Origin: Pseudoalteromonas piscicida
GTDB lineage: Bacteria > Pseudomonadota > Gammaproteobacteria > Enterobacterales > Alteromonadaceae
Reading direction: 5' to 3'
Length of the DNA: 64,000 bases
Assembly (NCBI RefSeq): GCF_002208135.1
Contig: NZ_CP021646.1
Span: 665,501-729,500, forward strand
Numbering within the stretch: the first letter of the stretch is position 1; the number at the start of each line of letters is the position of its first letter. Positions 55,695-64,000 of the stretch are shown here, piece after piece. The position numbers and the translations under genes are program-made. The notes below the pieces were generated by a model. The model worked only from the letters and a program-made list of their open reading frames with translations, had not been told where the DNA came from and searched no databases.

Positions 55695-56291
55695 ATGAGT
55701 GAACAACAAGATAAGCATCAGCAACGACAGCAAAAAGTAAAACAACAAGTCGATGAAAAAATTGCAGCGGCGCAGCAAGAGCAGGGCATTTTACAAGTGA
55801 TCACAGGTAACGGTAAAGGTAAGTCAACATCAGGTTTTGGCACCGTTGCGCGTTGTGTCGGTCATGGTATGAACGCTGCGGTTGTACAGTTTATTAAAGG
55901 AACCTGGGATTGCGGTGAACGCAATTTGCTCGAAAAAGTCGGTGTGCCATTTGCGGTCATGAAAACGGGCTTTACATGGGAAACGCAAAACCGTGAAACC
56001 GACACAGCCGCTGCGCAGGCGACGTGGCAGCAAGCAAAAGTATGGTTGCAAGATGAAAGCATCGACTTGGTATTGCTTGACGAAATTACCTATATGTTGA
56101 GCTATGACTATCTAGATTTAGACGAAGTCATAACGGCGCTAGAAAACCGTCCTACTATGCAGTCAGTGATTGTAACTGGGCGCGGTGCACATCGACGCCT
56201 GACCGAGCTTGCAGATACCGTGAGTGAGGTGCGCAATGTGAAGCATGCCTTTGAGACCGGCATTAAGGCGCAAAAAGGGTTTGACTACTGA
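55695..56291 (+). CDS. cobO: Cob(I)yrinic acid a,c-diamide adenosyltransferase
   Basis: CobO/BtuR (CobA in Salmonella), 198 aa. It transfers the adenosyl group of ATP to Co(I) corrinoids. A polar, Gln/Lys-rich N-terminal helix (about 1-35) precedes the reversed P-loop GNGKGKSTSGFG; VVQFIKGTWDCGERN and LVLLDEITYML follow. GAGGAATAAC precedes the ATG at 55695. Also written btuR. Its stop overlaps the btuF start (TGATG). Confidence 0.95.
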   Translation: MSEQQDKHQQRQQKVKQQVDEKIAAAQQEQGILQVITGNGKGKSTSGFGTVARCVGHGMNAAVVQFIKGTWDCGERNLLEKVGVPFAVMKTGFTWETQNRETDTAAAQATWQQAKVWLQDESIDLVLLDEITYMLSYDYLDLDEVITALENRPTMQSVIVTGRGAHRRLTELADTVSEVRNVKHAFETGIKAQKGFDY

Positions 56292-57154
56292 TGTTAAAAT
56301 TCGCGTTATTTATTGTTCTAGGTTTTGCCTTTAGTGTTAGCGCTAAGCCCGCAGAGCGGATCATCGCGCTTGCGCCTCATATTGTCGAAAATCTTTATGC
56401 AATAGGGGCTGGAGAACGGATTGTAGGCACGGTAGCCTATGCAGATTATCCAGAATCAGCCAAGCAACTGCCTCAAGTTGGCGACTATCAAGGCATTTCG
56501 GTTGAGAAAATTTTGGCACTTAAGCCTGATCTTATCATTGCGTGGAAAAATGCAAGTCACGTTCCTATGCTCGAAAAGCTCGAAAGCTTTGGTGTTGACG
56601 TGATTTATAGTGAAGCGAAATATCTAGATAAACTACCCGATGAGTTGCTACGCCTAGGTAAAATTACTGGTCTTGGATCTCAAGCACAGCAACAGGCTGA
56701 TTTATTTTCTAAACGTTTAAATGAACTAAAAGCCAAGTATAAACAAAGCGTTAGCTTAGCTGTGTTTTATCAATTGTGGCCATCTCCGCTAATGACTGTG
56801 GGAGGCGAAAGTTGGTTACAGCAAGTATTTACTGTGTGTAATGTGAAAAATGTTTTTGCCGACGCCACCACGGACTATCCGCAAATTAGCATTGAAAATG
56901 TTCTGTTGAAATCACCACAAGTGATTGTGATCCCTGAAGAAAAGACCAAACAAGAGGTGAAAGCAATTGAATGGCAGCAATGGCCTTCGATCCCAGCGGT
57001 AAAGTACCAACAAACTATTTCGGTAGATGCCGATCTGCTCCATCGTTATAGCTATCGCATGCTCGAGGGAATATCGGATTTATGTGGTAAACTCGACGCT
57101 TCTCGAAGCCATTATAATATGATGAAAAAGGTGAAGCATGACAACGTGGAGTGA
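56291..57154 (+). CDS. btuF: Periplasmic cobalamin-binding protein (BtuF-like)
   Basis: Class III substrate-binding protein of 287 aa with a signal peptide ([14 protein letters not shown]). The body shows [24 protein letters not shown] and [14 protein letters not shown], typical of BtuF. It delivers vitamin B12 or cobinamide to BtuCD, encoded at the start of the same operon. The 3' end overlaps ung by 17 bp, so ung is read from the same message. Confidence 0.88.
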   Translation: MLKFALFIVLGFAFSVSAKPAERIIALAPHIVENLYAIGAGERIVGTVAYADYPESAKQLPQVGDYQGISVEKILALKPDLIIAWKNASHVPMLEKLESFGVDVIYSEAKYLDKLPDELLRLGKITGLGSQAQQQADLFSKRLNELKAKYKQSVSLAVFYQLWPSPLMTVGGESWLQQVFTVCNVKNVFADATTDYPQISIENVLLKSPQVIVIPEEKTKQEVKAIEWQQWPSIPAVKYQQTISVDADLLHRYSYRMLEGISDLCGKLDASRSHYNMMKKVKHDNVE

Positions 57155-57806
57155 CGTGTTAGGTCAGGAAAAGCAACAAGATTACTTTAAACAAACCATG
57201 GATTACGTGGCAGAGCGTCGCGCTCAAGGTATCAATGTGTTTCCGCCACACGACCAAGTATTTGAAGCGTTTAAAGTCACCCCTTTCGACCAGGTTAAAG
57301 TGGTGATTTTAGGGCAAGACCCGTATCACGGCCCCAATCAAGCCCATGGTCTATGTTTCTCTGTGTTGCCAGGGATTAAGCCACCGCCATCGTTAAATAA
57401 TATGTATAAAGAGTTGGTGCAGGATATTGAAGGCTTTAGCATACCTAATCACGGCTACCTAATTGACTGGGCTAAACAGGGCGTACTGTTGTTAAATACG
57501 GTGTTGACGGTAGAGCAAGGCCAAGCTCATTCACACAAACATTTGGGCTGGGAGCGCTTTACAGATGTAGTGATTGAAAGACTGAATGCCCAAAGCGAAG
57601 GCGTTATTTTCTTACTCTGGGGCTCACACGCCCAGAAAAAGGGTAAGAGCATAGACACAAACCGTCACCATGTTTTACACGCACCACATCCTTCGCCGCT
57701 CTCAGCGCATCGCGGCTTTTTTGGTAGTGGCCATTTTAGTAAAACCAACCAGCTGCTCACCCAAATGGGTAAGCAGCCAATCGACTGGCGATTGACCGAG
57801 CTATAG
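57138..57806 (+). CDS. ung: Uracil-DNA glycosylase
   Basis: Family 1 UDG of 222 aa that removes uracil from DNA to start base-excision repair. The catalytic water-activating motif [13 protein letters not shown] and the leucine-loop motif [18 protein letters not shown] are intact. It begins inside btuF and is therefore in the B12 operon transcript, though it probably has other expression too. Ended by a bidirectional terminator. Confidence 0.97.
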   Translation: MTTWSDVLGQEKQQDYFKQTMDYVAERRAQGINVFPPHDQVFEAFKVTPFDQVKVVILGQDPYHGPNQAHGLCFSVLPGIKPPPSLNNMYKELVQDIEGFSIPNHGYLIDWAKQGVLLLNTVLTVEQGQAHSHKHLGWERFTDVVIERLNAQSEGVIFLLWGSHAQKKGKSIDTNRHHVLHAPHPSPLSAHRGFFGSGHFSKTNQLLTQMGKQPIDWRLTEL

Positions 57807-57818
57807 CAGATAAAAACC

Positions 57819-57848
57819 AAAAAGAGCGCCGTGAAGGGCGCTCTTTTT
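57819..57848. terminator. Bidirectional terminator between ung and the DUF3545 gene
   Basis: AAAGAGCGCC/GGGCGCTCTTT hairpin with A- and T-runs on either side. Confidence 0.9.
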
Positions 57849-58038
57849 AGTTAAAATCAAATTCGTCTAAATCAACATTGTCTGCGAAAATATCTAGTTC
57901 CTGTAGTTCTTTGCGTAGTCGCTGTTTATCTTTTAGCGCTTCAATTTCACGCCATTTTCTTTTTTTGCCCTTAGATGAAGTTTTTTTCCTAGTATCCGGA
58001 CTTTCTAATAATTCTAATAACTCGTCTAGGGTATCCAT
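57847..58038 (-). CDS. DUF3545-family small basic protein
   Basis: Protein of 63 aa. It begins MDTLDELLELLESPD, has a strongly basic middle (KKTSSKGKKRKWREIEALKDKQRLRKEL) and an acidic, Asp/Phe-rich end (NVDLDEFDFN). I recognise the pattern as DUF3545, a short family of Alteromonadales and Vibrionales with no known function. The basic helix could bind nucleic acid, but that is a guess. AGGAGATTTTC precedes the ATG. Confidence 0.75.
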   Translation of the reverse strand: MDTLDELLELLESPDTRKKTSSKGKKRKWREIEALKDKQRLRKELQELDIFADNVDLDEFDFN

Positions 58039-58397
58039 GAAAATCTCCTATTGATAAAAACAACCTAAAGTGGCACTTGCTTTGGCTGTTGTTAGCACTA
58101 CAACTGCAATGACACCGTTGATTTCTTCATACTATTTGGCAAACCTCTTCATGAGGAACCGATAAAAGTCTGATAGCTAAAGTACGCTACAAACAACCCC
58201 GCGTTGCTTGCTTTTTGTACCAAAACCAGAAAGTAGCGGCATCAATTTTCACTTCAAGTGATATTGATATACCACAGACGGGATAAAAATAAAACACAAT
58301 TGTGTCTTTTGGGTTAAAACCAAGTGACAGTTTGATGAAGGTCAATTCGGGTGATATCTAGGAGGTGTTCAGAGAGGTTTGTATTGAGAGCGATAAC
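58039..58397. other. Gene-free region between the DUF3545 gene and the tal terminator
   Basis: About 360 bp without a credible frame. The only structure I see is a perfect 12-bp palindrome ACACAATTGTGT at 58294-58305 inside A/T-rich flanks. It presumably also holds the DUF3545 promoter. Confidence 0.5.
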
Positions 58398-58423
58398 AAA
58401 AACGCCGCATAATGCGGCGTTTT
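58398..58423 (-). terminator. Terminator of tal
   Basis: AAAACGCCGCAT/ATGCGGCGTTTT hairpin just past the tal stop; symmetric, so usable from both sides. Confidence 0.85.
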
Positions 58424-58444
58424 GAAATCGAAAGTTTAAGGCAC

Positions 58445-59395
58445 TTATAGTGCTTTAAAGCGTGCTACCAATGTTTCTTGCGCATCGGCAAACGAACGGA
58501 TACCTTCAGCAAGCTTTTCTGTGGCCATTGCGTCTTGGTTATGTAACCAGCGGAACTCAGCTTCTGTTAGCGCCGCAGGTTTGGCTTTAGGCTCAAAGTC
58601 AGCTTCAAGTAAGTAATCTTCGTTTGCAGGCATTGCAGCAAGCTCTTCTAGTAGAGAAGGGCTAATCGTGAGTTTATCACAACCCGTTAGTGCAAGAATT
58701 TCACCTGTATTTCTGAAACTGGCGCCCATTACAACGGTTTTATAACCGTGCTGCTTATAAAATTCAAAAATACTACGAACAGATTGCACACCCGGATCTT
58801 GCAGTGGATCAGTTGGCTTTTCTAAGCCATTGGCAACGTGCCAATCTAGAATACGGCCAACAAATGGTGAAATTAAAAATACGTTTGCATCGGCACATGC
58901 TCGTGCTTGCGCTTCGCTAAATAGCAACGTTAGGTTGCACTTAACACCTTCTTTTTCTAGTGCTTCAGCGGCTTTAATACCTTCCCAAGTCGATGCAATC
59001 TTAATCAAGATTTTGTCTTTGCTAACGCCTTGTGCTTCATATAGATTCAATAGTGTTTTTGCTTTTGCGATGGTCGCTTCGGTATCAAAAGATAAACGTG
59101 CGTCTACTTCGGTTGAGATATATCCTGGCACAGAGTTCGCGATTTCTTTACCAATCACAACGGCAAAATAGTCACAAGCTAGCGCTAGTTGCTTGTCAGC
59201 GTCACTTTCATTGGCTTTGGCATAATCCCAAGCTTCTGCTAGATAAGGCTGGTAAGCAGGCGTCTCTGCCGCTTTAAGTAAAAGAGAAGGGTTAGTTGTT
59301 GCATCCTCAGGCTGTAGCTTGCGGATGGCTTCAATGTCACCGGTGTCAGCGACGATTGATGAATGTTGTTTTAGCCTATCTAATGCTGAAGTCAT
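58445..59395 (-). CDS. tal: Transaldolase
   Basis: Transaldolase B-type enzyme of the non-oxidative pentose phosphate pathway, 316 aa. The ATG at 59395 is chosen: GAGGAAC lies just upstream and [20 protein letters not shown] matches the E. coli start. An upstream in-frame extension is rejected. The Schiff-base lysine is in [12 protein letters not shown], and [12 protein letters not shown] and [10 protein letters not shown] are further signatures. yaaA is divergent from it, a neighbourhood also seen in E. coli. Confidence 0.96.
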   Translation of the reverse strand: MTSALDRLKQHSSIVADTGDIEAIRKLQPEDATTNPSLLLKAAETPAYQPYLAEAWDYAKANESDADKQLALACDYFAVVIGKEIANSVPGYISTEVDARLSFDTEATIAKAKTLLNLYEAQGVSKDKILIKIASTWEGIKAAEALEKEGVKCNLTLLFSEAQARACADANVFLISPFVGRILDWHVANGLEKPTDPLQDPGVQSVRSIFEFYKQHGYKTVVMGASFRNTGEILALTGCDKLTISPSLLEELAAMPANEDYLLEADFEPKAKPAALTEAEFRWLHNQDAMATEKLAEGIRSFADAQETLVARFKAL

Positions 59396-59667
59396 GTGTT
59401 CCTCATTCCAATATTGATAACAGCGAAGTGATATTAGACGCCTTATGTTGCAACACCATGAAATAGCTGAATAGGTCATATGTCCGTATCGGGCGACATA
59501 TCACACTCACTATTTTAGGTTGTTGTTATATAAGGTCGAGTTGTAAAACGAAGCTGTACTTTAACAGCGAATTGCTTAAACCCAAGTGAAAGCGGACAAA
59601 CACTTGAAGTTACTTGGGGATAGTGTTGAAATTGACATTAATTACTAGCTAAGTCAATAGGCAAACC

Positions 59668-60444
59668 ATGATCACAGTTATTTCTCCAGCGAAAAACCTA
59701 GACTATGAAACACCCGCACCAATCAAGACGCACACACAGCCTGAGTTGCTGGAGCATAGTGAGTCACTTATTCAAGTTTGTCGCGACTTATCACCACAGC
59801 AGATCGGTAGCTTAATGAAGATAAGTGATAAACTTGCAGGCTTAAATGCAGCAAGGTTTACTGAGTGGTCACAACCCTTTACGCAAGACAATGCTAAACA
59901 AGCTATTTTTGCTTTCAACGGCGATGTTTATGTTGGTTTAGAAGCGCAAAGCCTTACTGAGGCTAACTTAAATTATGCGCAAAATCATTTACGTATCTTA
60001 TCTGGGCTGTATGGCATTCTAAAACCACTTGACTTAATGCAAGCCTATCGTTTAGAAATGGGTACAAAGTTAAGTAACCCGCGTGGCAAAAACCTGTATG
60101 AGTTTTGGGGCACGATTATCGCTGACAAACTGAATAAGGTCATGGAAGAGGCACAAACACAATATTTGGTGAACTTAGCTTCAAATGAGTACTTTAAAGC
60201 GGTAGATAAGAGAGCGCTAAAAGGCGACATTATCACACCTATCTTTAAAGATTGTAAAAATGGTCAATACAAAGTCATCAGTTTTTACGCGAAAAAAGCG
60301 CGTGGTATGATGGCAAGATATATCATTGAGAACCAAGTATCGGATTTGGAAAACTTGAAAGCGTTTGATATTGCAGGTTATCGCTTTAGCGATGAAGCAA
60401 CGCAAAAGGCCCAAGAGCCGGTGTTTTTGAGAGAAGAACAATGA
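59668..60444 (+). CDS. yaaA: Peroxide stress protein YaaA
   Basis: YaaA (DUF328), 258 aa. In E. coli it lowers free iron and protects DNA during H2O2 stress, and has a DNA-binding fold. The sequence follows the family throughout: [58 protein letters not shown] and the late [12 protein letters not shown]. It overlaps the next gene, a small lipoprotein, by four bases (ATGA). Confidence 0.95.
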   Translation: MITVISPAKNLDYETPAPIKTHTQPELLEHSESLIQVCRDLSPQQIGSLMKISDKLAGLNAARFTEWSQPFTQDNAKQAIFAFNGDVYVGLEAQSLTEANLNYAQNHLRILSGLYGILKPLDLMQAYRLEMGTKLSNPRGKNLYEFWGTIIADKLNKVMEEAQTQYLVNLASNEYFKAVDKRALKGDIITPIFKDCKNGQYKVISFYAKKARGMMARYIIENQVSDLENLKAFDIAGYRFSDEATQKAQEPVFLREEQ

Positions 60445-60719
60445 CAAAAAAATTATGGGTAGCGGCAGTGTTCGTCGCTGTGTTTGTTAGCGGTTGCAGT
60501 GGGCATTTTACGACTCGAGTAAGCAATGTGCCGGTTGATTGCGAAGGTGATTCACGTTCGTGTTCTGTTACCTGCCGCAAGGATTACTCAGATCCGATGC
60601 AAGTACAAAACTGTGAGGATCGGTGTTTCCAACAACAAAATCAATGTCGAGTAGACAGACCGACAGAAGATAAATGGGAAATCACGGACGAAAAGCCGAC
60701 TTATCCCACTTCCTTCTAA
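60441..60719 (+). CDS. Small cysteine-rich lipoprotein
   Basis: Predicted lipoprotein of 92 aa. Signal sequence [19 protein letters not shown] with lipobox VSGC. The mature part has seven further cysteines in a repeated pattern ([26 protein letters not shown]), suggesting disulfides in the periplasm, and an acidic/Pro-rich tail. I do not recognise a family. It is translationally coupled to yaaA, which hints at a shared stress role, but there is no direct evidence. Confidence 0.75.
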   Translation: MTKKLWVAAVFVAVFVSGCSGHFTTRVSNVPVDCEGDSRSCSVTCRKDYSDPMQVQNCEDRCFQQQNQCRVDRPTEDKWEITDEKPTYPTSF

Positions 60720-60728
60720 TTCGCTACG

Positions 60729-61514
60729 CTACGCGCCTTTGGGTAAGCTCATATAGGCGCGTACGACTCTATCTCTAAATGCCAAATCCGCGGCCTTTTC
60801 GGCAGCTCTGTATAGTTGGCAAAACCCCTCAGGCTTTCCTGTTTGCAATAAGATGTCATCTAAAGCATCGATGCCAGTTAGGGTCTGCTTCCAGCGCGAT
60901 ACGATATTAGTGTCTGGCTCTGGCAACTGGGTGAGGATTTGCTCAGATAGCTTAAATTCACTGTCGGTGGCGACTTTGATCATATCGTCGTTGGCCGCAG
61001 CTAGCCAAGTGGCGCCTGTTGCGTTGACACAAATTAACGGTAAGTAAGGTGCGATTGCTGGAAAGGCAGTGTTTTTAAACACATCCACTTGCCAATAAGA
61101 CCGAGCAATCTTCACAAACTGCTCGAAATTAGTGATGGTTGAAAAGCCTGATTGTGCGATGGGCTTGATTTCAACTCTGGGTTTGTTTGCATTGACCGTA
61201 TCGTTTGCGGTATCTATATACCAATCTCCCACCAACATCGCATTTTGAAAGTACTCATCGCGCAGTGAACCCCATACTTTTTTGAGCTCTGTATTCTCTT
61301 TAAGCATATAACTTCTGAGCACAGATAAACGTTCTGAATTTTGCTTGAGCTCCGTGGTGACGAGTTTAAACATTTCATCGCGAATTTCCAGACAGCGACC
61401 AAGCGGGTAGGGCTTATCTGAGAAATTAGGGTATTCAGGCGCAAGCGTAAGATCGGCTTTGAGACGAAGGTTTGCCAGCTCAAAAGCGAGTAAATCTATT
61501 TCCTGTTGTGTCAA
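60729..61514 (-). CDS. Conserved hypothetical protein next to the QEGLA gene
   Basis: Soluble protein of 261 aa, no signal peptide or TM helix, family not recognised. The first third is mostly helical and charged (EIDLLAFELANLRLKADLTL, then EMFKLVTTELKQNSERL). The middle contains LVGDWYIDTANDTV, VEIKPIAQSGFSTI and VNATGATWLAAANDDM. The end is helical again (GFCQLYRAAEKAADLAFRDRVVRAYMSLPKGA). It starts 59 bp after the DUF1704 fusion gene in the same direction with no terminator between, so it is probably co-transcribed and may be a third component. Confidence 0.7.
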   Translation of the reverse strand: MTQQEIDLLAFELANLRLKADLTLAPEYPNFSDKPYPLGRCLEIRDEMFKLVTTELKQNSERLSVLRSYMLKENTELKKVWGSLRDEYFQNAMLVGDWYIDTANDTVNANKPRVEIKPIAQSGFSTITNFEQFVKIARSYWQVDVFKNTAFPAIAPYLPLICVNATGATWLAAANDDMIKVATDSEFKLSEQILTQLPEPDTNIVSRWKQTLTGIDALDDILLQTGKPEGFCQLYRAAEKAADLAFRDRVVRAYMSLPKGA

Positions 61515-61573
61515 AATAAAGCCACTGGGTAGATACTAGATGGCACTAGTATAACCACAGTGGCGAATTTGGC

Positions 61574-63553
61574 CTATTTAATTGAAGAAATTAAATAACT
61601 TAGGATAGCATCTGGCTCTGGATCTCGGCTCGTATCCGGCAGATATTTAGGCCTTGTGAATATACCTTGCTCTACTAACGCATCCAATGCATCTAAGTGC
61701 GCGATGCCCGTTTTACCGAGATATAAGTTATCTAAGCTGCGAGTGTTGGCAAGCTGCACTATGTCTTTAAAGCCTTTTAAGTAGAGATGATCTTTAGTAA
61801 AGCCACCACCACGGAAAATTCGCGTGGTCAGCGCAAAGGCTTCATTGACGTTTAATACACCCGAGTCAGCCAAAAACTCATACACTTGATAGAATTTATC
61901 GCCTTTAAGCAGCATGTTGACCGCAATCACCCTAAGCGCTAATACTTTTAATCGTGTCAGATTTATTTGTCCAGATTGATACTCGCGATAGATGGCAAGC
62001 CCTTCTTGGGTGTAGGTATTGCCGGGTAGACCTAAGTGCAGCACTTTAAGTTGCTGGGCGTCAGCATTTAAGGTCGTGAGCAAGTGCACGCCAATTTCAT
62101 GCTCTATCAAGGCATTAATATCAAGCTCAGATAGCATTGCACTGCTATTTACAAGTAAAAGACGCTTACTATTGTCGACCATTGCTTTGGCAACGAGTTT
62201 GCTTGATATAGCGACCTTACAAGGTAAGCCCATGGTTTCAATTGCTTGATTAAAACGTACTAAGGCTTGCTCGGCCGTAATGTCTTTTTTTGGCAAGGTT
62301 TCGGTTTCGCGTGCGTGCAGCAAAAACGTCGCATTATTTATATCGTTGTAATCCGGCTCACCATAATAACGTAACGAGTTATACAAAAACGCTTCGCGAC
62401 CAATTTGGGTGATCAGTTCGATTTTAGTGGCGTAGCTGTCGATCACTTTACGATATAAATCTTTTACGATCGGGTCTTGGATTTTTCCAACGGGCAAGCG
62501 GTAGAGTTGCTCTTTAAACTCGTACGGGTCAATTTTCAGCGGGCGATATTTAAACGCCGGCTGATAATGACGTTTCGAGAAAAAACGGCGCTTTTCTTGC
62601 GCAATATTACTTGGGTTAACGTAATGCAGCGTTTCTAGGTTTTTGGCAATACGGTACAGCGCAGCGTCCACGTTAACCAACGCAGGGTCAAGCTGCGACG
62701 TTGATTTTGCTTTGCGAAGTGGCTTATAGCAGTGATTTTTAGCAAATGTTTTTGCCGTTTTACTCAAAGCGAGATGCATGTTGCGCTGTAGTTTTTCAAA
62801 CACTACAGGGAATAATTCGCCGCTGTTTTCGTCCATAAAGACTTTTTTCACTTCCAGCGGTACCACTAAGGTGTTATCAAAGTGGCTGGTAATATATTGC
62901 GCTTGATAACCATGGCCCTGAAAGACGGTATTTTCAGCACAATCCACCAGCTGACCTGCCAGCTTTTTTAGCCCTAGCTGCTTTTTCAGCTCATCTAATA
63001 CGGCGCGAAAACGCAAGGTATCAAGTTGTGCAGTGCCAATGTTAAAGGTTGGTGCATAAGGGTAGCTGCGAACTTGATAGTTATAGCTGTGTACATCAAA
63101 TAGCAAGCAGGCACCAAACTTACGCTCAAGCGTGGTTAAAAGCGCACTGAGTACGCGGTAATAGGCTGCATGCTTTGACAAGCTAACGTCTATGTCTGCA
63201 TTCGGTAGCGCTTGGCTCCACACTTGTTTACCCCAGGCTTCTTTGTATATCGCAAGCTCTGGCGCACGGTTAAGATCGTATTCGTAACGTGAGTCACGCG
63301 CGATAAGCGTGATGGGTAATGATTCAATCATGCCGTCGGTAAACGGATCTTCCTCTTGTAAACGCTCAGCATCGCTAATGGCGAACAAGCCTTTTAGGCT
63401 AGCACGAGTGCGGTGGCCTGCATGTACAGCGGTGGCGACATAAGGCACGTATTCTCTCACTTCGAGGTGAAAAGCGCCTTCAGCAAATTGCCCACTGATG
63501 GGTTTGCCGGCTTCAAGCGCGGCAATGATAGCTTGTTCAGATAGCATGAGCAT
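61574..63553 (-). CDS. N-formylglutamate amidohydrolase-like domain fused to DUF1704 (QEGLA) metallopeptidase domain
   Basis: Two-domain protein of 659 aa. Residues about 15-275 resemble N-formylglutamate amidohydrolases (TAVHAGHRTR, DSRYEYDLNRAPE, LLFDVHSYNYQVR), a zinc-dependent deformylase/amidase fold. Residues about 330-650 are DUF1704, known as the flavohaemoglobin expression-modulating QEGLA-motif family: zinc motif HEIGVH (HExxxH) in NALIEHEIGVHLLTTL and TQEGLAIYREY. Eukaryotic DUF1704 members (MATCAP) are tyrosine carboxypeptidases. Its start overlaps the end of the ATP-grasp gene by 17 bp. The substrate is unknown. Confidence 0.85.
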   Translation of the reverse strand: MLMLSEQAIIAALEAGKPISGQFAEGAFHLEVREYVPYVATAVHAGHRTRASLKGLFAISDAERLQEEDPFTDGMIESLPITLIARDSRYEYDLNRAPELAIYKEAWGKQVWSQALPNADIDVSLSKHAAYYRVLSALLTTLERKFGACLLFDVHSYNYQVRSYPYAPTFNIGTAQLDTLRFRAVLDELKKQLGLKKLAGQLVDCAENTVFQGHGYQAQYITSHFDNTLVVPLEVKKVFMDENSGELFPVVFEKLQRNMHLALSKTAKTFAKNHCYKPLRKAKSTSQLDPALVNVDAALYRIAKNLETLHYVNPSNIAQEKRRFFSKRHYQPAFKYRPLKIDPYEFKEQLYRLPVGKIQDPIVKDLYRKVIDSYATKIELITQIGREAFLYNSLRYYGEPDYNDINNATFLLHARETETLPKKDITAEQALVRFNQAIETMGLPCKVAISSKLVAKAMVDNSKRLLLVNSSAMLSELDINALIEHEIGVHLLTTLNADAQQLKVLHLGLPGNTYTQEGLAIYREYQSGQINLTRLKVLALRVIAVNMLLKGDKFYQVYEFLADSGVLNVNEAFALTTRIFRGGGFTKDHLYLKGFKDIVQLANTRSLDNLYLGKTGIAHLDALDALVEQGIFTRPKYLPDTSRDPEPDAILSYLISSIK

Positions 63554-64000
63554 CTTCTATTACTTGACGGAATTGGTTTTTGCGATGCGTTACTAGTTCT
63601 TTGGCGTGCACCACACTCTCTACAAAATCGATAACTTGCACTTGCAGCTTACAGCGGTTTAAACGGTTAATACGGGTTATCCCACCAGGCGAGAGTACGT
63701 TAACTTCGATAAGCTTGCCGCCTATCACGTCAATGCCAACAAAATACAAACCATCACGCACAAGCTTAGGACCGATATGCTTACATAACGCTTTTTCTTG
63801 GTTGGTGAGTTTGTGTTTCACCACTTTGCCACCGGCATGTACGTTGGCACGCACTTCATTTGCTGCAGGCACACGTTTCATGGCACCAATCGGTTCGCCG
63901 TTAAGCATTAGGATGCGAACATCACCCTCGTCGGCACCTTCAACATAGTCTTGCAAAATGACGTAGTTGCTGCCTTTACCTGCCTCATCGCCACCAATAT
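63537..64000 (-). CDS. Glutathione-synthase-like ATP-grasp ligase, cut by the window edge
   Basis: C-terminal 154 or so residues of an ATP-grasp protein; the frame is open to the right edge. It resembles GshB: QDYVEGADEGDVRILMLNGE, the basic loop KRVPAANEVRANVHAGGK, FVGIDVIGGKLIEVNVLSPGG with the Mg2+-binding E and N. It would ligate an amino acid or amine to a carboxylate with ATP. True glutathione synthase is possible, but linkage to a DUF1704 peptidase suggests a separate peptide- or protein-modifying ligase. Overlaps the fusion gene by 17 bp. Confidence 0.85.
   Translation of the reverse strand, partial: IGGDEAGKGSNYVILQDYVEGADEGDVRILMLNGEPIGAMKRVPAANEVRANVHAGGKVVKHKLTNQEKALCKHIGPKLVRDGLYFVGIDVIGGKLIEVNVLSPGGITRINRLNRCKLQVQVIDFVESVVHAKELVTHRKNQFRQVIEDAHAI

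Noticed and set aside
58071..58086. Sigma-54-like TGGCAC-N5-TTGG
   Set aside because: On the plus strand with no gene downstream in that direction before the tal terminator, and lacking the -12 GC.

Overview
This window reads as a chromosomal segment of a marine gammaproteobacterium of the order Alteromonadales, most probably Pseudoalteromonas. The grounds are the moderate-to-low G+C, the complete Na+-translocating NADH:quinone oxidoreductase locus (nqrABCDEF-apbE-nqrM), the rpiA-serA and argR/mdh arrangements, FabV as enoyl-ACP reductase, and many Shewanella/Vibrio/Pseudoalteromonas-type conserved proteins. This assignment rests on reading gene content, not on a database search. No rRNA or tRNA gene, insertion sequence, phage or CRISPR array was found.

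Layout. 1-4.1 kb: hybrid sensor kinase (cut by the left edge) with a REC-degenerate GGDEF partner. 4.1-10.1 kb: DUF3192-type lipoprotein, 2-hydroxyacid dehydrogenase, a ZntR-like MerR regulator with a Cys/His-rich permease behind a textbook 20-bp-spacer metal promoter, an acyltransferase, a GNAT enzyme and TapT. 10.1-11.3 kb is an RNA/repeat region: six REP-like hairpins with a 64-bp period, then a long CsrB-like RNA on the minus strand with 29 GGA motifs and an upstream GacA/UvrY-type box. 11.4-16 kb: Fur-boxed ferric iron ABC operon ending in a DyP-family protein with altered distal haem-pocket residues. 16-17 kb: an inverted-repeat element and a decayed gene. 17-23 kb: argR/mdh, serA, rpiA, fau, a tail-anchored protein and a serine carboxypeptidase. 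23.5-29 kb: a double-REC diguanylate cyclase, glnK-amtB and mrcB. 29-34.5 kb: hemL, pyrB, hemJ and a ClC transporter on the minus strand, then erpA behind an IscR type 1 site. 34.5-41.5 kb: a two-TM miniprotein, a small Xre regulator, the rlmG-yajG-ppi-ampG operon, alkB, bolA and fabV. 41.9-49.1 kb: the Na+-NQR locus with its flavinylating enzyme and its Fe-S maturation factor. 49.2-57.8 kb: cobC, an adenosylcobalamin riboswitch, and a cobalamin uptake/salvage operon (btuD-btuC-cobT-cobS-cobU-cobQ-cobO-btuF) running into ung. 57.8-64 kb: DUF3545, tal, yaaA with a small lipoprotein, and at the right edge an ATP-grasp ligase with an N-formylglutamate-amidohydrolase/DUF1704 fusion.

How the parts connect. 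Iron recurs as a theme: Fur-type iron uptake, IscR-type control of erpA, haem synthesis genes, and NqrM plus the NqrF cluster. Signalling genes (hybrid kinase, degenerate and intact GGDEF proteins, CsrB-like RNA) suggest Gac/Csr and c-di-GMP control.

The best candidates for under-described biology are the ATP-grasp/DUF1704 pair (ligase plus carboxypeptidase, resembling the eukaryotic tyrosination/detyrosination logic), the distal-pocket-altered DyP in an iron operon, the six-CC permease under a ZntR-type promoter, and the long CsrB-like RNA beside a REP array. Two genes (rlmG, fabV) each lack one G in a G-run. This points to assembly error at least as strongly as to real frameshifts.
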